DNA of 64,000 bases, from positions 6,426,655 through 6,490,654 of the forward strand of contig OX326961.1 of NCBI GenBank assembly GCA_946800325.1, in the 5' to 3' direction. Every line of letters begins with the position of its first letter. Positions within the stretch are counted from its first letter, which is position 1. Source of the DNA: Luzula sylvatica. Lineage: Eukaryota; Streptophyta; Magnoliopsida; Poales; Juncaceae. Positions 1 through 11,391 of the stretch are shown here, one piece after another. The translations under genes and the position numbers were made by a program. The notes under the pieces are model-generated. The model searched no databases, was not told the origin of the DNA, and saw nothing but the letters and a program-made list of their open reading frames with translations.

Positions 1-2857
1 ATTTTTTTCAAATGTTAAATCTGAAGTGTAACACAAGGAAAATACCCAATTTTCATGTCATAGTTAAAATACTTCGTAATTGAAGACTAACACACACAAA
101 TTTCAATTTTTTAAAAAAAAATCTTCAAAATTAAAAAATAAAAGTCTAACACCTTCAAAAAAAATTCAACTATTATATATTTTTTTCAAATGTTAAATGT
201 GAAGTTTAACACAAGCAAAATACTCAATTTTCATGTCGTACTTAAAATACTCCGTAATTGAAGACTAACACACACAAATTTCAATTTTTAAAAAAAAATC
301 TTCAAAATTCAAAAATAGAAGTCTAACACCTTCAAAAATATTCAACTATTATATTTTTTTTCAAAATGTTAAATATGAAGTGTAACACAAGCAAAATACT
401 CAATTTTCATGTCTTACTTAAAATACTCCGTAATTGATTACTAACAATCACAAATTTAAATTTTTTTAAACAAATCTTCAAAATTCAAAAATAGAAGTAA
501 CACATTCAAAAAAATTCAACTATTATATTTTTTTTCAAATGTTAAATCTGAAGTGTAACACAAGCAAAATACTCAATTTTCATGTCGTAGTAAAAAAACT
601 CCGTAATTGAAGACTAACACACACAAATTTCTATTTTTTAAAACAAATCTTCAAAATTCAAAAATAGAAGTCTAACACCTTCAAAAAAATTCAACTATTA
701 TATTTTTTTTCAAATGTTAAATCGGAAGTGTAACACAAGCAAAATTGAACTTAAAATACTCCGTAGTTGAAGACTAACACACACAAATTTCAATTTTTAA
801 AAAAAAATCTTCAAAATTAAAAAATAGAAGTCTAACAACTTAAAAAAAATTCAACTATTATAATTTTTTTCAAATGTTAAATATGAACTGTAACACAAGC
901 AAAATACTCAATTTTCATGTCTTACTTAAAATACTCCTTAATTGAAGGCTAACACACAAAAATTTCAATTGTTTTAAAAAAAATTTCCAAATTCAAAAAT
1001 AGAAGTCTAACACCTTAAAAAAAAATTCAACTATTATATATTTTTTTCAATTGTTAAATGTGAAGTGTAACACAAGCAAAATACTCAATTTTCATGTCGT
1101 ACTTAAAATACTCCGTAATTGAAGACTAACAAAGACAAGTTTCAATTGTTTTAAAAAAATCTTCAAAATTAAAAAATAGAAGTCTAACATCTTCAAAAAA
1201 ATTCATCTATTATAATTTTTTTCAAATGTTAAATATGAAGTGTAACACAAGCAAAATACTCAATTTTCATGTCTTACTTAAAATACTCCTTAATTGAAGG
1301 CTAACACACAAAAATTTCAATTGTTTTAAAAAAAATCTTCCAAATTCAAAAATAGAAGTCTAACACCTTCAAAAAAATTCAACAATTATATATTTTTTCA
1401 AATGTTACACGTAAAGTGTAACACAAGCAAAATACACAATTTTCAAGTCGTACTTAAAATACCCCGTAATTGAAAACTAACAGACACAAGTTTCAATTTT
1501 TTTTAAAAAATCTTCAAAATTAAAAAATATAAGTATAACACCTTCAAAAAAATTCAACTATTATATTTTTTTCAAATGTTAAATCTGATGTGTAACACAA
1601 GCAAACTACTCAATTTTCATGCCGTACTTAAAATACTCCGTAATTGAAGACTAACACACAAATTCCAATTTTTAAAAAACAAATCTTCAAAATTCAAAAA
1701 TAGAAGTCTAACACCTTCAAAAAAATTCAACTATTATATTTTGTTTCAAATGTTAAATGTAAAGTGTAACACGAGCAAAATACTCAATTTTCATGTCGTA
1801 CTTAAAATACTCCGTAATTGAATACTAACACGCACAAATTCCAATTTAAAAAAAAAATCTTCAAAATTAAAAAATAGAAGTCTAACACATTCAAACAAAT
1901 TCGACTATTATATTTTTTTTTCAAATGTTAAATCTGAAGTGTAACACAAGCAAAATACCCAATTTTCATGTCATAGTTAAAATACTTCGTAATTGAAGAC
2001 TAACACACACAAATTTCAATTTTTTAAAAAAAAGTCTTCAAAATTTAAAAATAAAAGTCTAACACCTTCAAAAAAAATTCAACTATTATATATTTTTTTC
2101 AAATGTTAAATGTGAAGTTTAACACAAGCAAAATACTCAATTTTCATGTCGTACTTAAAATACTCCGTAATTGAAGACTAACAAACACAAATTTCAATTT
2201 TTAAAAAAAAATCTTCAAAATTCAAAAATAGAAGTCTAACACCTTCAAAAATATTCAACTATTATATTTTTTTCAAATGTTAAATCTGAAGTGTAACACA
2301 AGCAAAATTGAGCTTAAAATACTCGGTAGTTGAAGACTAACACACACAAATTTCAATTTTTTTTAAAAAATCTTCAAAATTAAAAAATAGAAGTCTAACA
2401 CATTCAAAAAAATTCGACTATTATATTTTTTTTCAAATGTTAAATCTGAAGTGTAACACAAGCAAAATACCCAATTTTCATGTCGTAGTTAAAATACTCC
2501 GTAATTGAAGACTAACACACACAAATTTCAATTATTTAAAAAAAAATCTTCAAAATTCAAAAATAGAAGTCTAACACCTTTAAAAAAAAATTCAATTATT
2601 ATATATTTTTTTCAAATATTAAATGTGAAGTGTAACACAAGCAAAATACTCAATTTTCATGTCGTACTTAAAATACTCCGTAATTGAATACTAACACGCA
2701 CAAATTTAAATTTTTTTCAAACAATCTTCAAAATTCAAAAATAGAAGTCTAACATCTTCAAAAAAATTCAACTAATATATATTTTTTTCAAATGTTAAAT
2801 ATGAAGTGTAACACAAGCAAAATACTCAATTTTCATGCCGTACTTAAAATACTCCGT

Positions 2858-2911
2858 AATTGAAGACTAACACACACAAATTTCAATTGTTTTAAACAAA
2901 TCTTCAAAATT
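2858..2911. other. Short dyad bracketing S1 (example)
   Basis: The sequence aattgaaga at the S2-S3/S1 boundary is nearly the reverse complement of tcttcaaaatt about 35 bases further on; six bases (tgaaga/tcttca) pair perfectly, with AT-rich flanks. The arrangement is present in most monomers and could form a weak stem enclosing the T-run/A-run. It may simply be a by-product of AT-rich sequence. No function is shown. Confidence 0.4.
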
Positions 2912-2919
2912 CAAAAATA
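2862..2919 (+). repeat. Subunit S1 of the reference monomer
   Basis: The header is gaagactaacac, followed by an acacaaatttcaatt stretch, a T-run/A-run centre (here with a tgttttaaac variant) and ttcaaaattcaaaaata. Common alternatives elsewhere are gaatactaacacgcac and gattactaacaatcac. The T-run meeting an A-run in the centre is the most length-variable part of the monomer. Confidence 0.8.
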
Positions 2920-2977
2920 GAAGTCTAACACCTTCAAAAAAATTCAACAATTATATTTTTTTTCAAATGTTAAATGT
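2920..2977 (+). repeat. Subunit S2 of the reference monomer
   Basis: The header is gaagtctaacac, followed by cttcaaaaaaattcaac, a tattatat motif, a long T-run and caaatgttaaat. It aligns with S1 through the header and the following caaa/ttcaa stretch, and with S3 through the tcaa and taaaat motifs. Alternatives include gaagtctaacatcttc and gaagtaacacattc. Confidence 0.8.
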
Positions 2978-3036
2978 AAAGTGTAACACAAGCAAAATAC
3001 TCAATTTTCATGTCGTACTTAAAATACTCCGTAATT
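2978..3036 (+). repeat. Subunit S3 of the reference monomer
   Basis: The header here is aaagtgtaacac (gaagtgtaacac in most monomers), followed by aagcaaaatactcaatttt, catgtcgtac and ttaaaatactccgtaatt. It holds most of the GC bases and both regularly seen CpG sites of the monomer (gtcgta and ctccgt). It is also the part shortened in the recurrent 15-bp deletion subtype. Confidence 0.8.
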
Positions 3037-3656
3037 GAAGACTAACACACACAAATTTCAATTGTTTTAAAAAAATATTCAAAATTCAAAAATAGAAGTC
3101 TAACATCTTCAAAAAAATTCAACTATTATAATTTTTTTCAAATGTTAAATATGAAGTGTAACACAAGCAAAATACTCAATTTTCGTGTCTTACTTAAAAT
3201 ACTCCTTAATTTAAGGCTAACACACAAAAATTTCAATTGTTTTAAAAAAAATCTTCAAATTTAAAAATAGAAGTCTAACACCTTCAAAAAAATTCAACAA
3301 TTATATTTTTTTCAAATGTTACACGTAAAGTGTAACACAAGCAAAATACACAATTTTCATGTCGTACTTAAAATACTCCGTAATTGAAAACTAACAGACA
3401 CAAGTTTCAATTTTTTTTAAAAAATCTTCAAAATTAAAAAATAGAAGTATAACACCTTCAAAAAAATTCAACTATTATATTTTTTTCAAATGTTAAATCT
3501 GATGTGTAACACAAGCAAACTACTCAATTTTCATTCCGTACTTAAAATACTCCGTAATTGAAGACTAACACACAAATTCCAATTTCAAAAAAAAAAAATC
3601 TTCAAAATTCAAAAATAGAAGTCTAACACCTTCAAGAAAATTCAACTATTATATTT

Positions 3657-5572
3657 TGTTTCAAATGTTAAATGTAAAGTGTAACACGAGCAAAATACTC
3701 AATTTTCATGTCGTACTTAAAATACTCCGTAATTGAATACTAACACGCACAAATTCCAATTTTAAAAAAAAAATCTTCAAAATTAAAAAATAGAAGTCTA
3801 ACACATTCAAACAAATTCGACTATTATATTTTTTTTTCAAATGTTAAATCTGAAGTGTAACACAAGCAAAATACCCAATTTTCATGTCATAGTTAAAATA
3901 CTTCGTAATTGAAGACTAACACACACAAATTTCAATTTTTTAAAAAAAAGTCTTCAAAATTTAAAAATAAAAGTCTAACACCTTCAAAAAAAATTCAACT
4001 ATTATATTTTTTTTTCAAATGTTAAATGTGAAGTTTAACACAAGCAAAATACTCAATTTTCATGTCGTACTTAAAATACTCCGTAATTGAAGACTAACAC
4101 ACACAAATTTCAATTTTTAAAAAAAAATCTTCAAAATTCAAAAATAGAAGTCTAACACCTTCAAAAATATTCAACTATTATATTTTTTTCAAATGTTAAA
4201 TCTGAAGTGTAACACAAGCAAAATTGAGCTTAAAATACTCGGTAGTTGAAGACTAACACACACAAATTTCAATTTTTTTTAAAAAATCTTCAAAATTAAA
4301 AAATAGAAGTCTAACACATTCAAAAAAATTCGACTATTATATTTTTTTTCAAATGTTAAATCTGAAGTGTAACACAAGCAAAATACCCAATTTTCATGTC
4401 GTAGTTAAAATACTCCGTAATTGAAGACTAACACACACAAATTTCAATTATTTAAAAAAAAATCTTCAAAATTCAAAAATAGAAGTCTAACACCTTTAAA
4501 AAAAAATTCAATTATTATATATTTTTTTCAAATATTAAATGTGAAGTGTAACACAAGCAAAATACTCAATTTTCATGTCGTACTTAAAATACTCCGTAAT
4601 TGAATACTAACACGCACAAATTTAAATTTTTTTCAAACAATCTTCAAAATTCAAAAATAGAAGTCTAACATCTTCAAAAAAATTCAACTAATATATATTT
4701 TTTTCAAATGTTAAATATGAAGTGTAACACAAGCAAAATACTCAATTTTCATGCCGTACTTAAAATACTCCGTAATTGAAGACTAACACACACAAATTTC
4801 AATTGTTTTAAACAAATCTTCAAAATTCAAAAATAGAAGTCTAACACCTTCAAAAAAATTCAACAATTATATTTTTTTTCAAATGTTAAATGTAAAGTGT
4901 AACACAAGCAAAATACTCAATTTTCATGTCGTACTTAAAATACTCCGTAATTGAAGACTAACACACACAAATTTCAATTGTTTTAAAAAAATATTCAAAA
5001 TTCAAAAATAGAAGTCTAACATCTTCAAAAAAATTCAACTATTATAATTTTTTTCAAATTTTAAATATGAAGTGTAACACAAGCAAAATACTCAATTTTC
5101 GTGTCTTACTTAAAATACTCCTTAATTTAAGGCTAACACACAAAAATTTCAATTGTTTTAAAAAAAATCTTCAAATTCAAAAATAGAAGTCTAACACCTT
5201 CAAAAAAATTCAACAATTATATTTTTTTCAAATGTTACACGTAAAGTGTAACACAAGCAAAATACACAATTTTCATGTCGTACTTAAAATACTCCGTAAT
5301 TGAAAACTAACAGACACAAGTTTCAATTTTTTTTAAAAAATCTTCAAAATTAAAAAATAGAAGTATAACACCTTCAAAAAAATTCAACTATTATATTTTT
5401 TTCAAATGTTAAATCTGATGTGTAACACAAGCAAACTACTCAATTTTCATTCCGTACTTAAAATACTCCGTAATTGAAGACTAACACACAAATTCCAATT
5501 TCAAAAAAAAAAAATCTTCAAAATTCAAAAATAGAAGTCTAACACCTTCAAGAAAATTCAACTATTATATTT
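3657..5572 (+). repeat. 1,916-bp higher-order repeat, copy 2
   Basis: This is the second tandem copy of the 11-monomer unit. A third start follows at 5573 but departs after about 90 bases, where the array switches to a monomer with acacagtaaaa. The copies differ mainly in homopolymer length and a few substitutions, such as aaattttaaatatg near 5058 against aaatgttaaatatg in copy 1. Blocks of the same order, more diverged, appear near 9.4-10.8 and 17.0-18.4 kb. Confidence 0.88.
4204..4247 (+). repeat. Short S3 subtype (net 15-bp deletion, ttgag form)
   Basis: In this subunit the 19 bases from actcaatttt to gtcgta are replaced by tgag, giving caaaattgagcttaaaat and an S3 of 44 instead of 59 bases. 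The same junction recurs near 2.3, 6.8, 7.2, 10.0, 12.2, 12.6, 15.2, 15.5, 17.6, 18.8, 20.9, 21.2, 23.3, 25.0, 26.2, 28.3, 30.0, 32.1, 34.35, 35.2, 37.5, 38.0, 39.9, 40.9, 43.7, 45.6, 47.55, 49.8, 50.3, 51.85, 52.7, 54.3, 56.2, 57.75, 59.45, 60.3, 61.5 and 62.4 kb. An identical junction implies one origin and later spread as part of longer repeats. It makes a monomer of about 160 bp. Confidence 0.9.
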
Positions 5573-5669
5573 TGTTTCAAATGTTAAATGTAAAGTGTAA
5601 CACGAGCAAAATACTCAATTTTCATGTCGTACTTAAAATACTCCGTAATTGAATACTAACACGCACAAA

Positions 5670-8600
5670 TTTCAATTTTTTTAAAAAATTCTTCAAAATT
5701 CAAAAATAGAAGTCTAACACAGTAAAAAAAAATTCAACTATTATATTTTGTTTCAAATGTTAAATGTAAAGTGTAACACAAGCAAAATACCCAATTTTCA
5801 TGTCGTAGTTAAAATACTCCGTAATTGAAGAGTAACACACACAAATTTCAATTATTTAAAAAACAAATCTTCAAAATTCAAAAATAGAAGTCTAATACCT
5901 TCAAAAAAATTCAACAATTATATTTTTTTTCAAATGTTAAATGTAAAGTGTAACACAAGCAAAATACTCAATTTTCATGTCGTACTTAAAATACTCCGTA
6001 ATTGAAGACTAACACACACAAATTTCAATTTTTATAAATAAATCTTCAAAATTAATAAATAGAATTCTAACACCTGAAAAAAAATTCCACTATTATATTT
6101 TATTCATGTTAAATTTGAAGTGTAATACAAGAAAAATACCCAATTTTCATGTGGTACTAAAAATACTCCGTAATTGAATACTAACACGCACAAATTTCAA
6201 TTTTTTTTAAAAAATCTTCAAAATTCAAAAATAGAAGTCTAACATCTTCAAAAAAATTCAACTATTATATTTTTTTTTCAAATGTTAAATATGAAGTGTA
6301 ACACAAGCAAAATACTCAATTTTCAAGCCGTACTTAAAATAATCCGTAATTGAAGACTAACACACACAAATTTCAATTGTTTTAAAAAAATCTTCAAAAT
6401 TCAAAAATAGAAGTCTAACGCCTTCAAAAAAATGCAACAATTATATTTTTTTTCAAATGTTAAATGTATAGTGTAACACAAGAAAAATACTCAATATTCA
6501 TGTCGTATTTAATATACTCAGTAATTGAAGTCTAACATACCCAAATTTCAATTTTTTAAAAAAAATCTTCAAAATTCATAAATAGAAGTCTAACACCTTC
6601 ATAAAAATTCAACTATTATATTTTTTTTCAAATGTTAAATCTGAATGGTAACAAAAGCTAAATACTCAATTTTCATGTCGTACTTAAAATAATCCGTAAT
6701 TGAATACTAACACGCACAAATTTCAATTTTTTAATGAAAATCTTCAAAATTCAAAAATAGAAGTCTAAAACCTTCAAAAAAATTCAACTATTATATATTT
6801 TTTTTTCTAATGTTACATCTGAAGTGTAACAGAAGCAAAATTGAGCATAAAATACTCCGTAATTGAAGACTAACACACACAAATTTCAATTTTTTTAAAA
6901 AAATCTTCAAAATTCAAAAATAGAAGTCTAACACCTTCTAAAAAATTCAACAATTATATTTTTTTTCAAATGTTTAAAGTAAAGTGTAACACAAGCAAAA
7001 TACTCAATATTCATGCCGTACTTAAAATACTCCGTAATTGAAGACTAACACACACAAATTTCAATTTTTTTTAAAAAATCTTCAAAATTCAAAAATAGAA
7101 GTCTAACACCTTCAAAAAAATTCAACTATTATATTTTTTTTCAAATGTTAAATCTGAAGTGTAAAACAAGCAAAATTGAGCTTAAAATGCTCCGTAATTG
7201 AAGACTAACACAAACAAATTTCAATTTTTTCAAAAAAAATCTTCAAAATACAAAAATAGAAGTCTAACACCTTCTAAAAAATTCAAGTATTATATTATTT
7301 TTGAAATGTTAAATCTGAAGTGTAACACATGCAGAATACTCAATTTTCATGTCGTACTTAAAATACTCCGTAATTGAAGACTAAAACACACAAATTTCAA
7401 TTGTTTTAAAACAATCTTCAAAATTCAAAAATAGAAGTCTAACACCTTCAAAAAAATTCAACTATTATATATTTTTTTCAAATGTTAAATGTAAAGTGTA
7501 ACAGGAGCAAAATACTCATTTTTCATATCGTACTTAAAATACTCCGTAATTGAATACTAACACGCACAAATTTCAATTTTTTTTAAAAAAATCGTCAAAA
7601 TTCAAAAATAGAAGTCTAACACATTCAAAAAAATTTGACTATTATATTTTTTTTCAAAGGTTAAATCTGAAGTGTAACACAAGCAAAATACCCAATTTTC
7701 ATGTCGTAGTTAAAATACTCCGTAATTGAAGATTAACACACACAAATTTCAATTTTTTTAAAAAAAATCTGCAAAATTCAAAAATAGAAGTCTAACACCT
7801 TAAAAAAAAATTCAAGTATTATATATTTTTTTCAAATGTTAAATGTGAAGTGTAACACAAGCAAAATACTCTATTTTCATGTCGTACTTAAAATACTCCG
7901 TAATTGAAGACTAACACCGACAAATTTCAATTTTTTAAAAAAAATCTTCAAAATTCAAAAATAGAAGTCTAACACCTTCAAAAAAATTCAACTATAATAT
8001 TTTTTTTGAAATGTAAAATCTGAAGTGTAAGACAAGCAAAATACTCAATTTTCAAGTCGTACTTAGAATACTCCGTAATTGAAGACTAACACACACAAAT
8101 TTCAATTGTTTAAAAAAAATCTTCAAAATTCAAAAATAGAAGTCTAACACCTTCAAAAACATTCAACTATTATATATTTTTTTAAATGCTAAATGTAAAA
8201 TGTAACACGAGCAAAATACTCAATTTTCATGTCGTACTTAAAATACTCCGTAATTGATTACTAACAATAACAAATTTAAATTTTTTTAAAAATATCTTCA
8301 AAATTCAAAAATAGAAGTAACACATTCAAAAAAATTCAACTATTATATTTTTTTTCAAATGTTAAATCTGAAGTGTAACACAAGCAAAATACTCAATTTT
8401 CATGTCGTAGTTAAAATACTCCGTAATTGAAGACTAACACACACAAATTTCAATTTTTTTAAGAAAAATCTTCAAAATTCAAAAATACAAGTCTAACACC
8501 TTCAAAAAATATTCAATTATTATATTTTTTTTCAAATGATAAATGTGAAGTGTAACACAAGAAAAATACTCAATTTTCAAGTCGTACTTAAAATACTCCG

Positions 8601-11060
8601 TCATTAAAGACTAACACACACAAATTTCAATTTTTTTTTAAAAATCTTCAAAATTCAAAAATAGAAGTCTAACATCTTCAAAAAAATTCAACTATTATAT
8701 TTTTTTTCAAATGATAAATATGAAGTGTAACACAAACAAAATACTCAATTTTCATGTCGTACTTGAAATACTCCGTAATTGAAGACTAACACACACAAAT
8801 TTCAATTGTTTTAAAAAAATCTTCAAAATTCAAAAATATAAGTCTAACACCTTCAAAAAAATTCAACAATTATATTTTTTTCAAATGTTAAATGTAAAGT
8901 GTAACACAAGAAAAATACTCAATATTCATGTCGTACTTAATATACTCAGTAATTGAAGACTAACATACCCAAATTTCAATTTTTTAAAAAAAATCTTCAA
9001 AATTCAAAAATAGAAGTCTAACACCTTCAAAAAAATTCAACTATTATATTTTTTTTCCAATGTTAAATCTGAAGGGTAACAAAAGCTATATACTCAATTT
9101 TCATGTCGTACTTAAAATACTCCGTAATTGAATACTAACACGCACAAATTTCAATTTTTTAAAAAAAATCTTCAAAATTAAAAAATAGAAGTATAACACC
9201 TTCAAAAAAATTCAACTATTATATTTTTTTCAAATGTTAAATCTGATGTGTAACACAAGCAAACTACTCAATTTTCATGCCGTACTTAAAATACTCCGTA
9301 ATTGAAGACTAACACACAAATTCCAATTTTTAAAAAACAAATCTTCAAAATTCAAAAATAGAAGTATAACACCTTCAAAAAAATTCAACTATTATATTTT
9401 GTTTCAAATGTTAAATGTAAAGTGTAACACGAGCAAAATACTCAATTTTCATGTCGTACTTAAAATACTCCGTAATTGAATACTAACACGCACAAATTCC
9501 AATTTTAAAAAAAAAATCTTCAAAATTAAAAAATAGAAGTCTAACACATTCAAACAAATTCGACTATTATATTTTTTTTTCAAATGTTAAATCTGAAGTG
9601 TAACACAAGCAAAATATCCAATTTTCATGTCGTAGTTAAAATACTTCGTAATTGAAGACTAACACACACAAATTTCAATTTTTTAAAAAAAAATCTTCAA
9701 AATTCAAAAATAAAAGTCTAACACCTTCAAAAAAAATTCAACTATTATATATTTTTTTCAAATGTTAAATGTGAAGTGTAACACAAGCAAAATACTCAAT
9801 TTTCATGTCGTACTTAAAATACTCCGTAATTGAAGACTAACACACACAAATTTCAATTTTTTAAAAAAAATCATCAAAATTCCAAAATAGAAGTCTAACA
9901 CCTTCAAAAATATTCAACTATTATATTTTTTTTCAAATGATAAATCTTAAGTGTAACACAAGAAAAATTGAGCTTAAAATACTCCGTAGTTGAAGACTAA
10001 CACACACAAATTTCAATTTTTTTTAAAAAATCTTCAAAATTAAAAAATAGAAGTCTAACACATTCAAAAAAATTCGACTATTATATTTTTTTTCAAATGT
10101 TAAATCTGAAGTGTAACACAAACAAAATACCCAATTTTCATGTCGTAGTCAAAATACTCCGTAATTGAAGACTAACACACACAAATTTCAATTATTTTAA
10201 AAAAAATCTTCAAAATTCAAAAATAGAAGTCTAACACCTTAAAAAAAAAAATTCAATTATTATATATTTTTTTCAAATATTAAATGTGAAGTGTAACACA
10301 AGCAAAATACTCAATTTTCATGTCGTACTTAAAATACTCCGTAATTGAATACTAACACGCACAAATTTAAATTTTTTTAAAACAATCTTCAATATTCAAA
10401 AATAGAAGTCTAACATCTTCAAAAAAATTCAACTAATATATTTTTTTTTCAAATGTTAAATATGAAGTGTAACACAAGCAAAATACTCAATTTTCATGCC
10501 GTACTTAAAATACTCCGTAATTGAAGACTAACACACACAAATTTCAATTGTTTTAAACAAATCTTCAAAATTCAAAAATAGAAGTCTAACACCTTCAAAA
10601 AAATTCAACAATTATATTTTTTTTCAAATGTTAAATGTAAAGTGTAACACAAGCAAAATACTCAATTTTCATGTCGTACTTAAAATACTCCGTAATTGAA
10701 GACTAACACACACAAATTTCAATTGTTTTAAAAAAATCTTCAAAATTCAAAAATAGAAGTCTAACACCTTCAAAAAAATTCAACTATTATATTTTTTTTA
10801 AATGCTAAATGTAAAATGTAACACTAGCAAAATACTCAATTTTCAAGTCGTATTTAAAATACTCCGTAATTGATTACTAACAATCACAAATTAAAATTTT
10901 TTTAAGCAAATCTTCAAAATTCAAAAATAGAAGTAACACATTCAAAAAAATTCAACTATTATATTTTTTTTCAAATGTTAAATCTGAAGTGTAACACAAG
11001 CAAAATACTCAATTTTCATGTCGTACTTAAAATACTCCGTAATTGAATACTAACACGCAC
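5670..11060 (+). repeat. About 5.4-kb higher-order repeat, first copy (approximate limits)
   Basis: The marker ctgaatggtaacaaaagc occurs at 6641, 12036, 14984 and 20709. The first interval is 5,395 bases, about 31 monomers. Order of subtypes from 5.67 to about 8.1 kb matches 11.07-13.5 kb and 19.93-22.2 kb. After 13.49 kb the second copy lacks four monomers that are present at 8.1-8.8 kb and 22.2-22.85 kb: the marker tatactcagtaattg shows an offset of 4,692 instead of 5,395. The limits are approximate because homology between all monomers blurs the edges. Confidence 0.7.
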
Positions 11061-11391
11061 AAATTTCAATTTTTTTTAAAAAATTCTTCAAAATTCAAAA
11101 ATAGAAGTCTAACACAGTAAAAAAAATTCAACTATTATATTTTGTTTCAAATGTTAAATGTAAAGTGTAACACAAGCAAAATACCCAATTTTCATGTCGT
11201 AGTTAAAATACTCCGTAATTGAAGACTAACACACACAAATTTCAATTATTTAAAAAACAAATCTTCAAAATTCAAAAATAGAAGTCTAATACCTTCAATA
11301 AAATTCAACAATTATATTTTTTTTCAAATGTTAAATGTAAAGTGTAACACAAGCAAAATACTCAATTTTCATGTCGTACTTAAAATACTCC

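Larger units (their letters stand above)
2862..3036 (+). repeat. Representative full-length monomer (175 bp, S1+S2+S3)
   Basis: This unit shows the standard form of the satellite and is used as reference for the others. It starts at the gaag after tactccgtaatt and ends just before the next such gaag. Three copies of a header, gaagNNtaacac or a one-base variant, start at 2862, 2920 and 2978, spaced 58, 58 and 59 bases apart, so the monomer is a trimer. Length differences between monomers come mostly from the T and A homopolymer runs, plus the defined deletions listed separately. The choice of phase is mine; any rotation describes the same array. Confidence 0.9.
1741..3656 (+). repeat. 1,916-bp higher-order repeat, copy 1 (11 monomers)
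   Basis: The marker tgtttcaaatgttaaatg lies at about 1742, 3657 and 5573, a period of 1,915-1,916 bases, or 11 monomers of about 174. Monomers between these points match the next copy one by one, including the short ttgag unit. A 60-codon open frame at 2505-2687 is repeated with identical translation at 4421-4603. Only a few differences were seen, for example gactaacaaacac near 2184 against gactaacacacac in copy 2. Similarity continues more weakly upstream of 1741. Confidence 0.88.

Noticed and set aside
2505..2687. 60-codon open frame on the plus strand, repeated identically at 4421-4603
   Set aside because: It lies wholly in satellite monomers, is lysine/asparagine/phenylalanine-rich as expected from A/T runs, and its repetition is explained by the 1,916-bp HOR. 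No family resemblance and no flanking gene signals.
2881..2911. T-run followed by A-run and tctt as an intrinsic (rho-independent) terminator
   Set aside because: The stem would be AT-only and weak, there is no GC-rich hairpin, and the element is present in every monomer of a non-coding array.
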